Source: Balneolaceae bacterium (GTDB lineage: Bacteria; Bacteroidota; Rhodothermia; Balneolales; Balneolaceae). From it: DNA of 64,000 bases. The stretch covers positions 1 to 64,000 of the forward strand of contig JAEPNO010000003.1 of the NCBI GenBank assembly GCA_017643365.1, read 5' to 3'. A program made the translations under genes and the position numbers. A model generated the notes under the pieces. The model was not told the DNA's origin, made no database searches, and saw only the letters and a list, made by a program, of their open reading frames with translations. Of the stretch, positions 35,210 through 43,791 are shown piece after piece; the first letter of the stretch is position 1, and every line of letters starts with the position of its first letter.

Positions 35210-36028
35210 TTAGTCTGCTACTTGCTTATTCTTGAAATCTCGTCGTAAATAAGTACTTAATTTATCCTGAATGTAGAAGGATGATTTTTTATCGTTGATC
35301 AACAAAATACCTTCGAGAATAAAATACTCGCGGAACCTGTTAAGTTGAGCTACATTTTTAATTTTCTCTGCAACCGGGTAGAAAATAAACCGAGCCAATG
35401 ATATCCCATAAAGTGTGGTTATCAATGCTGCTGCAAGTCCCGGTCCCATTCCTGAGGGATTTTCAAGTTGACCAAGCATCACAATTAAACCAAATAAAGT
35501 ACCGAACATCCCAAATGAAGGTGCCGCTGCCCCCATTGCACGTAGCACATCAACTACTACCAGTTGCCGAAAATATTGCTCTTCAATATGATTCGCTCCA
35601 AACGACTTAATATCCTCACTTGAATAATTAGTACTCATTAAAGAGAACAAGTAACCGGAAACTTCACCCACATGTTCGTCTTCCAGTTTCGAAAGCGCAG
35701 TTACGCGATTATTTTTAATCTGATCGTTCCAAACAAGCATTTCACCTAGATCAGATTCTAAGGTTTTGGATGATGTTTTAGCTTGGCTGAATAAGTAAAA
35801 TAATCCGGCAAATGCTTGCCCAACATATTTTGGTTGATAGGTAATAAATACAGCATTTAGGATACCACCCATCACTATAAATAAACTAGGAAGGTTTAAA
35901 AACGTGTATTGCGATAGAAAAGGGATGGAACTTAAAACGTTTGTGACGCTGGTGATCTCGGTTACCCCGAAAACCAGAATTCCCACACTAAAAAGTACCC
36001 CTAAAATATTTGTTAACGAAAGTCTCAT
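35210..36028 (-). CDS. motA: MotA-like stator channel subunit
   Basis: A 272-residue inner-membrane protein with four membrane helices (about 7-30, 43-63, 163-186, 197-219) and a large cytoplasmic loop (about 70-160), the MotA plan. The last two helices carry MFGTLFGLIVMLGQL and GPGLAAALITTLYGISLARF, the ion-channel motifs of MotA, including the Thr that faces the MotB Asp. Relationship is to MotA rather than ExbB/TolQ (three helices, shorter). The ATGA overlap of 4 bases with the upstream lipoprotein gene and the 13-base gap to motB show one transcript. The cytoplasmic loop would meet the FliG-like rotor encoded upstream. Confidence 0.9.
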   Translation of the reverse strand: MRLSLTNILGVLFSVGILVFGVTEITSVTNVLSSIPFLSQYTFLNLPSLFIVMGGILNAVFITYQPKYVGQAFAGLFYLFSQAKTSSKTLESDLGEMLVWNDQIKNNRVTALSKLEDEHVGEVSGYLFSLMSTNYSSEDIKSFGANHIEEQYFRQLVVVDVLRAMGAAAPSFGMFGTLFGLIVMLGQLENPSGMGPGLAAALITTLYGISLARFIFYPVAEKIKNVAQLNRFREYFILEGILLINDKKSSFYIQDKLSTYLRRDFKNKQVAD

Positions 36029-36651
36029 TGTCCACCGTCCTCTCGTAGTTCATTAATTAATGTTTCTAATTCCGGAATGCTTGGTACAGGAATATTCGGA
36101 TCCATCTGTACGGCTTTATTCCAATTTGCCCGAGCAGCAGTAATATTCTCCATCATAAAAAAGATAGTCCCTTTAAGTGCATAAGCGTCGGCAGTTTCTT
36201 GAATCCGCATCGTTTTTTCAACTTCGGCAAGGGCGTCGTTGTATTCGCCCAGGTAAAATAAATCCTGTGCTTTTCTATAACTCGCTAGCAAAGTTTGAAT
36301 ATCGCGAGCGCGGTTTTTAACCAGAGATGAATCAACCACGATAATGGAATCGGACTCCGTTGGAGTCATTCCTTTCAAATCTAAGTAGAACTCATCTTGG
36401 CTTGGATCAAGAGTTACCTGAATAGCAGAACTTGCATTTCGATAGGTTACGATAACAGGGTTTGGTCGCCTGGTTTCATTTTCCGATTCACCAGAATTCG
36501 AATTATTACTTAATTCCGGAATTGTTTGAATTCCATTCTGTGGCTCTTCCTGAGCTGCTTCAGTTGATTTACAACTATAGCCAGCCATAGCGATCAAAGT
36601 CACTAATAGAATCGATTTAAAATCTAACAACCGCGTGCACACCATATCCAA
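36025..36651 (-). CDS. TPR-containing lipoprotein of the motor operon
   Basis: A 208-residue lipoprotein: hydrophobic signal ending AGYSC, with Cys27 as lipid anchor, then a low-complexity Asn/Glu/Ser linker, a short strand-rich part (about 70-95), and TPR-like helix pairs (about 115-200: YRKAQDLFYLGEYNDALAEV, YALKGTIFFMMENITAARAN). The start overlaps the preceding gene by 35 bases. A downstream TTG is another possible start. TPR lipoproteins act as scaffolds or pilotins for envelope machines. Here it may link the motor to the outer membrane. No family name is certain. Confidence 0.72.
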   Translation of the reverse strand: MDMVCTRLLDFKSILLVTLIAMAGYSCKSTEAAQEEPQNGIQTIPELSNNSNSGESENETRRPNPVIVTYRNASSAIQVTLDPSQDEFYLDLKGMTPTESDSIIVVDSSLVKNRARDIQTLLASYRKAQDLFYLGEYNDALAEVEKTMRIQETADAYALKGTIFFMMENITAARANWNKAVQMDPNIPVPSIPELETLINELREDGGQ

Positions 36652-37702
36652 CCTTATTGTATGTTATTCTGTCGTTGTTGCTAAGTCGAAGCTCCTCACC
36701 GGATAATATCAGACTTGTATAAAACGAGAGACCTAAGTTTTTACTCATATTAAACATGATTCCGGGACGGGCCGTAAACATTTCTCCTTTTGTATTACTA
36801 AGGGGAAGCTGAACGCTGGTATTCAAGTACACCACCATTCTGTAACTATCAATGTCTTCATTTTTTTCAGGTGAAAGTGCCTGATAATAGGTCAAACCAA
36901 AGTTCAACAAGAATAAATTAAATTCATCGGCACGGCGCGCTCTTAAAATATTCACCCCACCCGTAAATCCTATATACGCACTATTCTCTCGGTTTAATGG
37001 CTGCCGATAGGTAAAATTGGCTGCATAATTTAAAACAGGAGTAGTAATCGAGGTATCCTGATTTGCAAAGGATGTATCGGCTCTGAATTTTGAATCTGTT
37101 TGCATCGAACCCGCACCAAATGCTAAAATTAAAGTTTGGCCTTTATCAACTTGTTCAACCACTTCGAAAGGATTGGCGATGAAGCTTTTTGCCCACACTA
37201 TTTCGCGTGATCTTGGATTCATCATTCGAACCGAAAGAATCAGTCCGTCGGGGTTACGGCGTTGTAAACCAACTTCAATTAAGCCATTTACACCATACTT
37301 TTCGGTAACTTCAGCAAGAAATTCAGGCGAAACATCTGCAAGCGATCTTCCTTGAATATTCAATATCTGAAGTGTGCTATCATTCCCCATGATTTTCATT
37401 TTATCATTGGGCTCAAGTTCTGGTGGCGAAAGTACTGTAATACCTGCGTACGTTCGCAGTGAAGACTCAATCTCGCTTCTAATAAATTCAACTTCTTGAA
37501 CAGTAAAGCGCATTGCATTATAGTTCATTTTATATACCGCAACACGGCGAACATTCGCCGGGATGTCGTTCAATTGATCCACCATTTGAAGGGTGATCAA
37601 TCCCATTTGATAAGGCACACCTTCTTCATGGGATTGTGCCTGTAAATTTTCAACTAATCCAAAGGTCAGTATCAGAAAACTAAACAGTACTACTCTTTTC
37701 AT
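36617..37702 (-). CDS. Exported FlgO/CsgG-like protein with C-terminal beta-barrel
   Basis: A 361-residue exported protein (signal peptide ending VENLQAQ at about residue 23). Residues about 30-185 resemble the alpha/beta fold of FlgO/CsgG/LpoB-type proteins: RRVAVYKMNYNAMRFT, then YGVNGLIEVGLQRRNPDGLI and SVRMMNPRSREIVWAKSFIA, the typical pattern of a two-layer sandwich with a GxG...L strand. Residues about 215-361 are alternating amphipathic strands ending in VGYGVHAVVRF, the terminal Phe of an outer-membrane barrel. FlgO proteins belong to flagellar basal bodies of Vibrio and CsgG to secretion pores. The likeness is by pattern only. Three bases separate it from the FliF-FliG gene. Confidence 0.65.
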   Translation of the reverse strand: MKRVVLFSFLILTFGLVENLQAQSHEEGVPYQMGLITLQMVDQLNDIPANVRRVAVYKMNYNAMRFTVQEVEFIRSEIESSLRTYAGITVLSPPELEPNDKMKIMGNDSTLQILNIQGRSLADVSPEFLAEVTEKYGVNGLIEVGLQRRNPDGLILSVRMMNPRSREIVWAKSFIANPFEVVEQVDKGQTLILAFGAGSMQTDSKFRADTSFANQDTSITTPVLNYAANFTYRQPLNRENSAYIGFTGGVNILRARRADEFNLFLLNFGLTYYQALSPEKNEDIDSYRMVVYLNTSVQLPLSNTKGEMFTARPGIMFNMSKNLGLSFYTSLILSGEELRLSNNDRITYNKVGYGVHAVVRF

Positions 37703-37705
37703 TGT

Positions 37706-39565
37706 TTAGCCCTCAGTCTTCATTTTTCTACGAACAGCATAGAGCACCGTTTTTTGTGCATCTTCAATACTAGCTTTTGGTACGTCAGCGGGATTGTCAA
37801 CTTCCGAGAGTATCAATTGCTGCTCACGTTTTGGACGAACTTTTAGAATTTTTTCTCTAACCGCAGCCGGGGCAGTTTTAAGTGCCAAAATCAACGTTTC
37901 TGTTTGAATATCTTCCAACGCACTTTGTACAAAATCATCTTTTACTTTAGGTAGATCATCAAAACCGATAAAGAATTTCTTAATGCGTTTTGCAAGATTT
38001 AAATCCTGCTCGGCAATTGAACGCACATAATCGTCCTGCTCAGAAAGTGGCATGGTCTCTAAAGTGGTTAGAATCGAATCTATACCATCGGCAGCTACGT
38101 ATTTCATGTCCGATACAGACAACGCTTTATTCGAGAAATGGGCAGCAACCTTTTTATACACCGAAATTGGAATATTATTGATCTTACCCATTTTCAACAG
38201 AATAGAAATCCTTTTTTGCTCATCCATTTTTTGGAGGATAACACCGGCTCTTTCTCCCGCAATCTGAGCTAACAAAATGGCTACTAATTCATCCGACTCT
38301 TCTTTAATGAGGTGCAATAACTGCACATCGGTAAGTTGGTATACAAAATCGAAAAGACTTGAGCCGGAATCGGCAGTGCCATTTTTAGAGTTTACCTGCT
38401 GAAGGCTTCTTCTCAGTGCTTTTACTTCATCAATCCTTTCATCAATTGGGATAGAGTCCAGGTTTTGAATAGAAAACTTTACCGATTCGTAATGATCCAC
38501 TTTCAAATGTGGTTCCAGCACATTAATTAATTTCTCATCAACGCTACTTAGTGCCCGAGCCGATCTAATTATTCCCTGCTCGTCATCACTTGCAATCCAT
38601 TGTCCAACCAAATCGGAAACTTTATCGGGATGACTAATGCACGAATTGGTCACATATGTTTTATCCTCTTCATGCTGTGCTAAAGTCTTAGCATCTGGGC
38701 CTTTTGGCTCCTCTTTCGTTTCTGATGCAGGCATTGCCATAGCGGCTTCATAACCAGGCATCGGAGGCATTCTATATTCTTCTTCTCGTTTCGATGGACG
38801 CTTCAATAGTGCCACTAACAAAGCGATTAAAAATAATACACCCAGAATGGCAATTACATATATAAGGTGTTGGGGATTATTCCAATCGATCCCTAAAAAC
38901 ATATTCTTTTCAGGCTCAGCAGTTTCTTGTTGATTCATCGCTGGGTCAAGCAATTCTACCTGCGGCTCTTCTTCTTGTTCAGGCTCTTCTTCTTCAATGT
39001 TTGAACGCCTTGCCAGAGCATCCTGTTCGATGGCACGAGCACTTCTTGGGAAAACTTTTTTCTCAACCGTTACAATATCGCCACGGAACGGATCTGCATT
39101 TGCAATTAAAGAAGTTGCTTCTTCAACAAATTCTACGTCTTCATCACTGTAAGATGTATCAACAAGTACTTTAATATTTAAGCGAGTCAGCCTGAAACGA
39201 GCATCAAACCCGGAGGCTTTTAAACTATCGGTAGTACCATTTGTAGACCTTTGAAGATTAGGTGGTACAAACGGAAGTCCCGGAAGATTTTCGATACGCA
39301 CAGGCTCTTCGCCTTCGATCACTTCATACCCTCTAGGAACCAGCACACGTTCAAGTGAAGCTTTCGCATCTACTATAAAAGTGCCTCGCCGATAGTAATC
39401 GGAAAGAGCGTTATTTAAAATTACCTCGTAATACTGCTCATACTTAGCAGCTTCCTCCTGAACATCGGTAGAAACTACCTGTCCGGGTAATGTTTGGGCA
39501 ATAATACCAGTGCTTAAACAGGTAAATACCAGTACTAATAGCCATTTATGTTTTTTCCCAACCAT
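37706..39565 (-). CDS. FliF-FliG fusion: membrane ring plus rotor protein of a non-flagellar motor
   Basis: About 619 residues from the start at 39565, chosen because it has AGGGG upstream and a proper signal peptide (KWLLVLVFTCLSTGIIAQ). A frame extends 31 codons further to 39658 but lacks these signs. Order: periplasmic part (45-175) like the FliF C-terminal half (LTRLNIKVLVDTS at 126-138, then RGDIVTVEKKVFP 161-173), an acidic linker (188-220), one membrane helix (234-255), a FliG-binding-like helix (SHPDKVSDLVGQWI, 311-324), then a complete FliG: N-like helices (331-392), middle domain (EESDELVAILLAQIAGERAG, 422-441), C domain with KRIKKFFIGFDDLP (526-539), LILALKTAPAAVREKIL (558-574) and AQKTVLYAVRRKM. 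Arg570 aligns with an E. coli FliG torque residue. First gene of the motor operon. Confidence 0.85.
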   Translation of the reverse strand: MVGKKHKWLLVLVFTCLSTGIIAQTLPGQVVSTDVQEEAAKYEQYYEVILNNALSDYYRRGTFIVDAKASLERVLVPRGYEVIEGEEPVRIENLPGLPFVPPNLQRSTNGTTDSLKASGFDARFRLTRLNIKVLVDTSYSDEDVEFVEEATSLIANADPFRGDIVTVEKKVFPRSARAIEQDALARRSNIEEEEPEQEEEPQVELLDPAMNQQETAEPEKNMFLGIDWNNPQHLIYVIAILGVLFLIALLVALLKRPSKREEEYRMPPMPGYEAAMAMPASETKEEPKGPDAKTLAQHEEDKTYVTNSCISHPDKVSDLVGQWIASDDEQGIIRSARALSSVDEKLINVLEPHLKVDHYESVKFSIQNLDSIPIDERIDEVKALRRSLQQVNSKNGTADSGSSLFDFVYQLTDVQLLHLIKEESDELVAILLAQIAGERAGVILQKMDEQKRISILLKMGKINNIPISVYKKVAAHFSNKALSVSDMKYVAADGIDSILTTLETMPLSEQDDYVRSIAEQDLNLAKRIKKFFIGFDDLPKVKDDFVQSALEDIQTETLILALKTAPAAVREKILKVRPKREQQLILSEVDNPADVPKASIEDAQKTVLYAVRRKMKTEG

Positions 39566-39819
39566 TTCAAACCCCTGTAGAGTAAGTTGATGCCTGTAGT
39601 TTTGAATTTTTTTACGAAAAGAGCTTAAGTATGCAGAATTTTTTAGAGTTTTCCACATCTTTCTTCAAAAAACTACATAATTCTACCTATAAAATTCTAC
39701 ACAAAATCACTATATCAACCCAATATGATGTTAAAATACACCTGAAGGACCTTATTTTTGTCGAATTATCCACATTTTTAAATTTATTGTGCTTTAAAAA
39801 GTCTAATGGAGCACTAATT

Positions 39820-41079
39820 CTACCTCGGCATAGATTTTAGCGTTAAATTTGCCAACTTTTCTTCTAGATAGGCCCTCTCAAACCGAGTTTTACTATACTC
39901 TATTGCTACCGTGTAATAAGATTTAGCTTTTTCAAGCTCGCCTATTTTTGTATGAACTCTTCCTAAAGCAGCAAATAGTACTGAAAATTGATTTGAAGAT
40001 TTCGATTCCAGCTTCTTTAAAAGAATTAGGCTTTTATCAACTTCTCCATGTTCGCAAAGTGCGATTGCTAATCCAGTTTCAACTTGGATTGAATCATCGA
40101 ATGAAAGTAAATGATGATACAAATCTATGATTCTCTCCCAATCGGTATCAGCATATGTGCTGGCTGTGCAGTGGATTGACGCAATACCAGACTCAATATG
40201 GAATCTGGACAGTGTATCAGTTTTTCTTGATAACTTTTGATGCGTTAGCCCTCGGTGGATGAGCTCTTTGTGCCAAAGTTCACGGTTTTGATCTTCAATA
40301 CTAATTGGTGTCCCTTTGGCATCTACTCTTGCTTCAAAGCGAGCGAATTGAAACAGCATCAAAGCGAATAATGCATGAGTGGAGGCATTACAAAGTACTT
40401 TATCATCAATTATCCACTCCGTTAATCGCATTGCTTCGAAACAAAGATCAGCGTTTATTTCTTGCTCGCCATTAGTGGTCGAATATCCTTCGTTAAACAT
40501 CAGATACAGAACCATTTCTACAATGGGTAATCTCTGCTGTAAATCCTTATCTGTGAGTTCCAGAAAATAGTTTTGATGTTCTTTTAAAGTAATTTTTGAC
40601 CTATAAATCGCTTTTCTTACTGCAGCCGACCCCATAAAAAAGGCGCTGGCAATTTCTTTATCACCGAATCCACACACCAATTTTAAAGTGAGCATAATTT
40701 GAGCTTTAACGCCCAATAAGGGACTACAACAACCAAATAATGCCTTTAGCTGAATTGCTTTCTCTTGATGATCAATCGCTCCAACTATTTCAGATTCTTC
40801 GCTAAAAGCTGGCACAAACTGTTTATTAAGCTCTTTGTGTCGACCTCTTTTCTTTAACTCGTTTATGGTTTTGTTTGTAGCTACTTTCATCAACCATGCT
40901 TCAGGATTTTCTGGTATCCCTTTCATCCCCCAAAGCCGTAGTGCAGTATAAAAAGTGTCTTGAATTACATCCTCAATCACTTCTGCATTATTGAACCCGA
41001 ACCTACCAATTAAAATAGAAGCCATCTTTCCAGACTGTTGCCTGAAAAGATGGTCGAATAGTTGGTTGTTAACCTTCAT
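39820..41079 (-). CDS. ECF sigma factor of the ECF42 type with C-terminal TPR-like domain
   Basis: A 419-residue sigma factor. Residues 1-75 are sigma-2 (DVIQDTFYTALRLWG, WLMKVATNKTINELKKRGR), about 100-165 are sigma-4 (GFGDKEIASAFFMGSAAVRK) with the DNA-binding helix, and residues about 175-415 form an additional helical TPR-like domain (ILLKKLESKSSNQFSVLFAA, KIGELEKAKSYYTVAIEYSK). This long C-terminus is the mark of ECF42 sigma factors, which have no anti-sigma factor and travel with DGPF/YCII proteins. The YCII gene directly upstream overlaps it by 4 bases, confirming the type. The regulon is unknown. Confidence 0.85.
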   Translation of the reverse strand: MKVNNQLFDHLFRQQSGKMASILIGRFGFNNAEVIEDVIQDTFYTALRLWGMKGIPENPEAWLMKVATNKTINELKKRGRHKELNKQFVPAFSEESEIVGAIDHQEKAIQLKALFGCCSPLLGVKAQIMLTLKLVCGFGDKEIASAFFMGSAAVRKAIYRSKITLKEHQNYFLELTDKDLQQRLPIVEMVLYLMFNEGYSTTNGEQEINADLCFEAMRLTEWIIDDKVLCNASTHALFALMLFQFARFEARVDAKGTPISIEDQNRELWHKELIHRGLTHQKLSRKTDTLSRFHIESGIASIHCTASTYADTDWERIIDLYHHLLSFDDSIQVETGLAIALCEHGEVDKSLILLKKLESKSSNQFSVLFAALGRVHTKIGELEKAKSYYTVAIEYSKTRFERAYLEEKLANLTLKSMPR

Positions 41080-41420
41080 TTCATTTCGATATGCATAACC
41101 GGCCGAACTTCAACTGATCCTCCCAAATTTAATATTGGGCATCCTTTAGAAAGTTCTGTTGCTTCTTCAAGGCTTTTCGCTTTAATGATATAAAACCCAC
41201 TTACCAATTCTTTTGCCTCGATGAATGGGCCATCAGTAACCATTCTATCTTTCCCACGAACAGAAAAGGAAGCATTTTCTAAAGGTTCGCCAGAATCGTA
41301 GCGGTCGCCAAGTTCAGCAATCCACTGCCCGTGTGCATTTATCTCTTTTTGATATTCCTCCGGCGTCATATTTGCATAACTATCACCAGATTCAAATAAA
41401 ATGAGCATATATTTATTCAT
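41076..41420 (-). CDS. YCII/DGPF-family partner of the ECF42 sigma factor
   Basis: A protein of about 114 residues from the start at 41420, where GGAG is well placed. A longer frame reaching to 41552 would begin in unlikely sequence overlapping a gene on the other strand, and is not needed. The product begins MNKYMLILFESGDSYANMTP and has DGPFIEAKELVSGFYIIKAK, the DGPF motif of YCII proteins. Such proteins probably act as sensors or small enzymes for their ECF42 sigma factor. It is translationally coupled to the sigma gene (ATGA). Confidence 0.86.
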   Translation of the reverse strand: MNKYMLILFESGDSYANMTPEEYQKEINAHGQWIAELGDRYDSGEPLENASFSVRGKDRMVTDGPFIEAKELVSGFYIIKAKSLEEATELSKGCPILNLGGSVEVRPVMHIEMK

Positions 41421-41504
41421 CTCGTCTCCTTTTTTTAATATTGATGTACACCCGTAATACAACTGAATGAAAGGAAACGGGACATCACTTAAAAATGCAA
41501 TGTC

Positions 41505-41930
41505 ATGAATATCAGCACCACAACTTCGCCAACTAACGAAGAAATCGACCAACTGCGTGCCGCTTTAAGGGCTTTCAATCAGTCGGTGACTGGACAAGCT
41601 GAGTATCATCAGATATATATAAAAGCCGAAGACGATAATGGCGAACTGATTGGCGGTGTATTCGGCAAGATAGCCTGGCAATGGTTATACATTGATTTAT
41701 TGTGGGTACATCCGAATCATCGCGAAAGTGGTTTAGGATCCACGTTGATGAACCGTATTGAAAAAGAAGCCAATAAGAATTCGGTGTATGCTTACTACTT
41801 GAGCACCAGCAGTTTTCAAGCTCCTGTCTTTTATCAAAAACTTGGTTATCAAATTTGTGGCGAGATAAAAGATTTGCCGCCGGGCTACGTCACCTATTAT
41901 TTAAAAAAACAGGCGTCAGGATTTAACTAA
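41505..41930 (+). CDS. GNAT-family N-acetyltransferase
   Basis: A 141-residue protein with the GNAT core: GGVFGKIAWQWLYIDLLWVH (about 50-69), the acetyl-CoA-binding HRESGLGSTLMNRIE (about 73-87), and the C-terminal YYLSTSSFQAPVFYQKLGYQ typical of the family. Substrate unknown. It is the only plus-strand gene in a run of minus genes, and its last 15 bases overlap the 3' end of the hybrid kinase gene on the other strand. Its start lies 85 bases from the YCII start, so the two share an intergenic control region. Confidence 0.85.
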   Translation: MNISTTTSPTNEEIDQLRAALRAFNQSVTGQAEYHQIYIKAEDDNGELIGGVFGKIAWQWLYIDLLWVHPNHRESGLGSTLMNRIEKEANKNSVYAYYLSTSSFQAPVFYQKLGYQICGEIKDLPPGYVTYYLKKQASGFN

Positions 41931-43751
41931 AGCAACCATCGCTTTTTGTAAATCAGCCGGATTGAAAGGCTTTGTTACAAAATCATTCATGCCACATTCA
42001 AAAACTTGTTCCTTCACCTCTTTTAGAGCCGCAGCAGTTAATGCAATTACAGGTACTTTGCTTTTAGCTTGATTATCCATCCCCCTAATTAATTCTGTAG
42101 CTTCGTAGCCGTCCATTACCGGCATTTGTAAATCCATCAGCACTACGTCGAAGTCTTCTTCTTTAATTGCTTCAACCGCTTCTTCCCCATTATCAACCAC
42201 TGTTAAATCAATATCCCAGCGTTCAAGGAATCGCTTCATCACTGTTTGATTTACGATATTATCCTCAGCCAAAAGTACGCGTTTCCCCCTCAGTGCAGCT
42301 ACATCTGAATCGATTACATTCTCAGGCGAATTACTTAGTGCATTTTCATCGCCTTTCTCGAAAGTTAACGTTGCTGTAAATGTTGTTCCTTTTCCTTCTT
42401 CACTTTCTAAATGTAAATCTCCGCCTTGTAGCTCGGTAAGCTCTTTACTAATGGCAAGCCCCAAACCAGTTCCGCCATACAAACGCTTTGTACTCCCACT
42501 AGCCTGAGTAAAGCTATCAAAGATAGTATCAATTCTATCCGCCGGAATACCAATTCAGGTATCTTTTACGGTAAAAGCGAGTGCTACATTTTCTTTTGTT
42601 TCAACGCGTTTTTTCACCTCAAGTAACACGTGGCCCTGTTCGGTAAACTTTACCGCGTTACTCATTAAGTTATTGATGATTTGCGTAAGCCGAGCCGGAT
42701 CGCCTATTAACACTTTGTGAATATCGTCATCGATTTCACTTTTTAGCTCAATCTTTTTATTTGCTGCCGACACTTTGAACGATTCTATAATTGAACCAAG
42801 CAAGCGTTCGAGATCAAATTCTGTGTGCTCAAATTCGATCCTACCAGCTTCTATTTTTGAAATATCAAGGACATCATCGATGAGAGTAAGAAGCGTTTTA
42901 CCGGAGAAATCGAGAATATTAAGCGGCTCGAGTTGGTCTTCTCTTGGCTCATCTTTTCTCAACATGTGCGTCATCCCCATAATGGCGTTCATTGGGGTTC
43001 TAATCTCGTGACTCATAGTAGCCAAAAACTCAGATTTTGCCTTGGTATTATGCTCGAGTTGCATTCGAGCTTCTTCCAGCTCAGCAATATATTTTTCCAG
43101 CTTTTTTTGGTTGATGGCCAGCTGTTTATTGAGTTCAATTTCTTTTTCCAGTAGTTCGGATGTTTTACTCTCTGCCGATTCTTTGAACTCGGAAAATGTG
43201 TTAAATATGAGCCATGTTGTGACAAAAGCAGCGGTAAGCACACTCCAGCGAATGATATTGTATCCATCTTCTGAAATCGCAACCTGATCAAAAATCACGT
43301 AGTCTAAAACGATGTACGACAATGCTGAGATTAGAATAGAAACATTGCGAAACTTAATATTGGTAGTATCGAACAGTAAGATTGAAAGCCCCATGGTTGG
43401 GATAAAGAAAGCTTGTATTAAAGCTTCGTTACCAAATACCGAACTGAGAACGATTATGCCGATATCGATATAGATGATATGCAGCATCTTGGCAGTATTC
43501 ACATAGCCTTGGCGAGCCAGAATGGGGATTAACCCAAAAGCGAGTGCTTCGGAGAGAAAAAACCAGGTTAAAGAAACAGAATCGTTGAAATGAAAGGGAA
43601 TCAAGAAAACAACACATACCAGAAGCAGAAAAAACGATACGCGGTTCATTATTTTGATACCGGGTTGTTCGATCTCTTCTAAAGGATTGCCAAAAAAATT
43701 GCTATCCTTTTTAACCGAGCCGATTCCTGTAAATGAGAATTTATGTTCCAT
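41916..43751 (-). pseudogene. Hybrid sensor histidine kinase interrupted by an in-frame TGA
   Basis: The frame encodes about 611 residues if one codon is read through. Order: N-terminal membrane helices (about 35-190, 5-6 segments), a coiled coil (about 200-240), HisKA with LATMSHEIRTPMNAIMGMTH, HATPase_c, then a receiver domain (VLLAEDNIVNQTVMKRF; Asp in DVVLMDLQMPVMDGYEATEL; TAAALKE; FVTKPF). The codon at 42555-42557 is TGA exactly where the G1 box DTGIGIPADR requires Gly (GGA): ACC-TGA-ATT-GGT. The frame continues without shift on both sides to the C-terminus. So a single G-to-T substitution either kills the kinase or is a sequencing error. The remainder shows no decay. Confidence 0.85.
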
Positions 43752-43791
43752 TAGTTCCTTATGGAAAACATATTAAAAAAAATCAGTATAC

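Noticed and set aside
34504-36028. Zorya-type defence (ZorA/ZorB) for the motA-motB pair
   Set aside because: MotA lacks the long ZorA tail, no zorC/D/E genes are present, and the neighbours are a FliG-type rotor and envelope proteins.
39565-39658. Longer N-terminus of the FliF-FliG protein
   Set aside because: The extra 31 residues precede a complete signal peptide and lack a ribosome-binding site. The start at 39565 has both.
41420-41552. Longer N-terminus for the YCII protein
   Set aside because: The extra 44 residues fit no family, overlap the start of the GNAT gene on the other strand, and the internal start has a clear GGAG.
42482-42554. TGA as a recoded glycine or selenocysteine codon in the hybrid kinase
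   Set aside because: TGA serves as a normal stop codon in other genes here, such as the HipA partner and the mutase operon region, and GGA is used freely for Gly. No selenocysteine element is seen.
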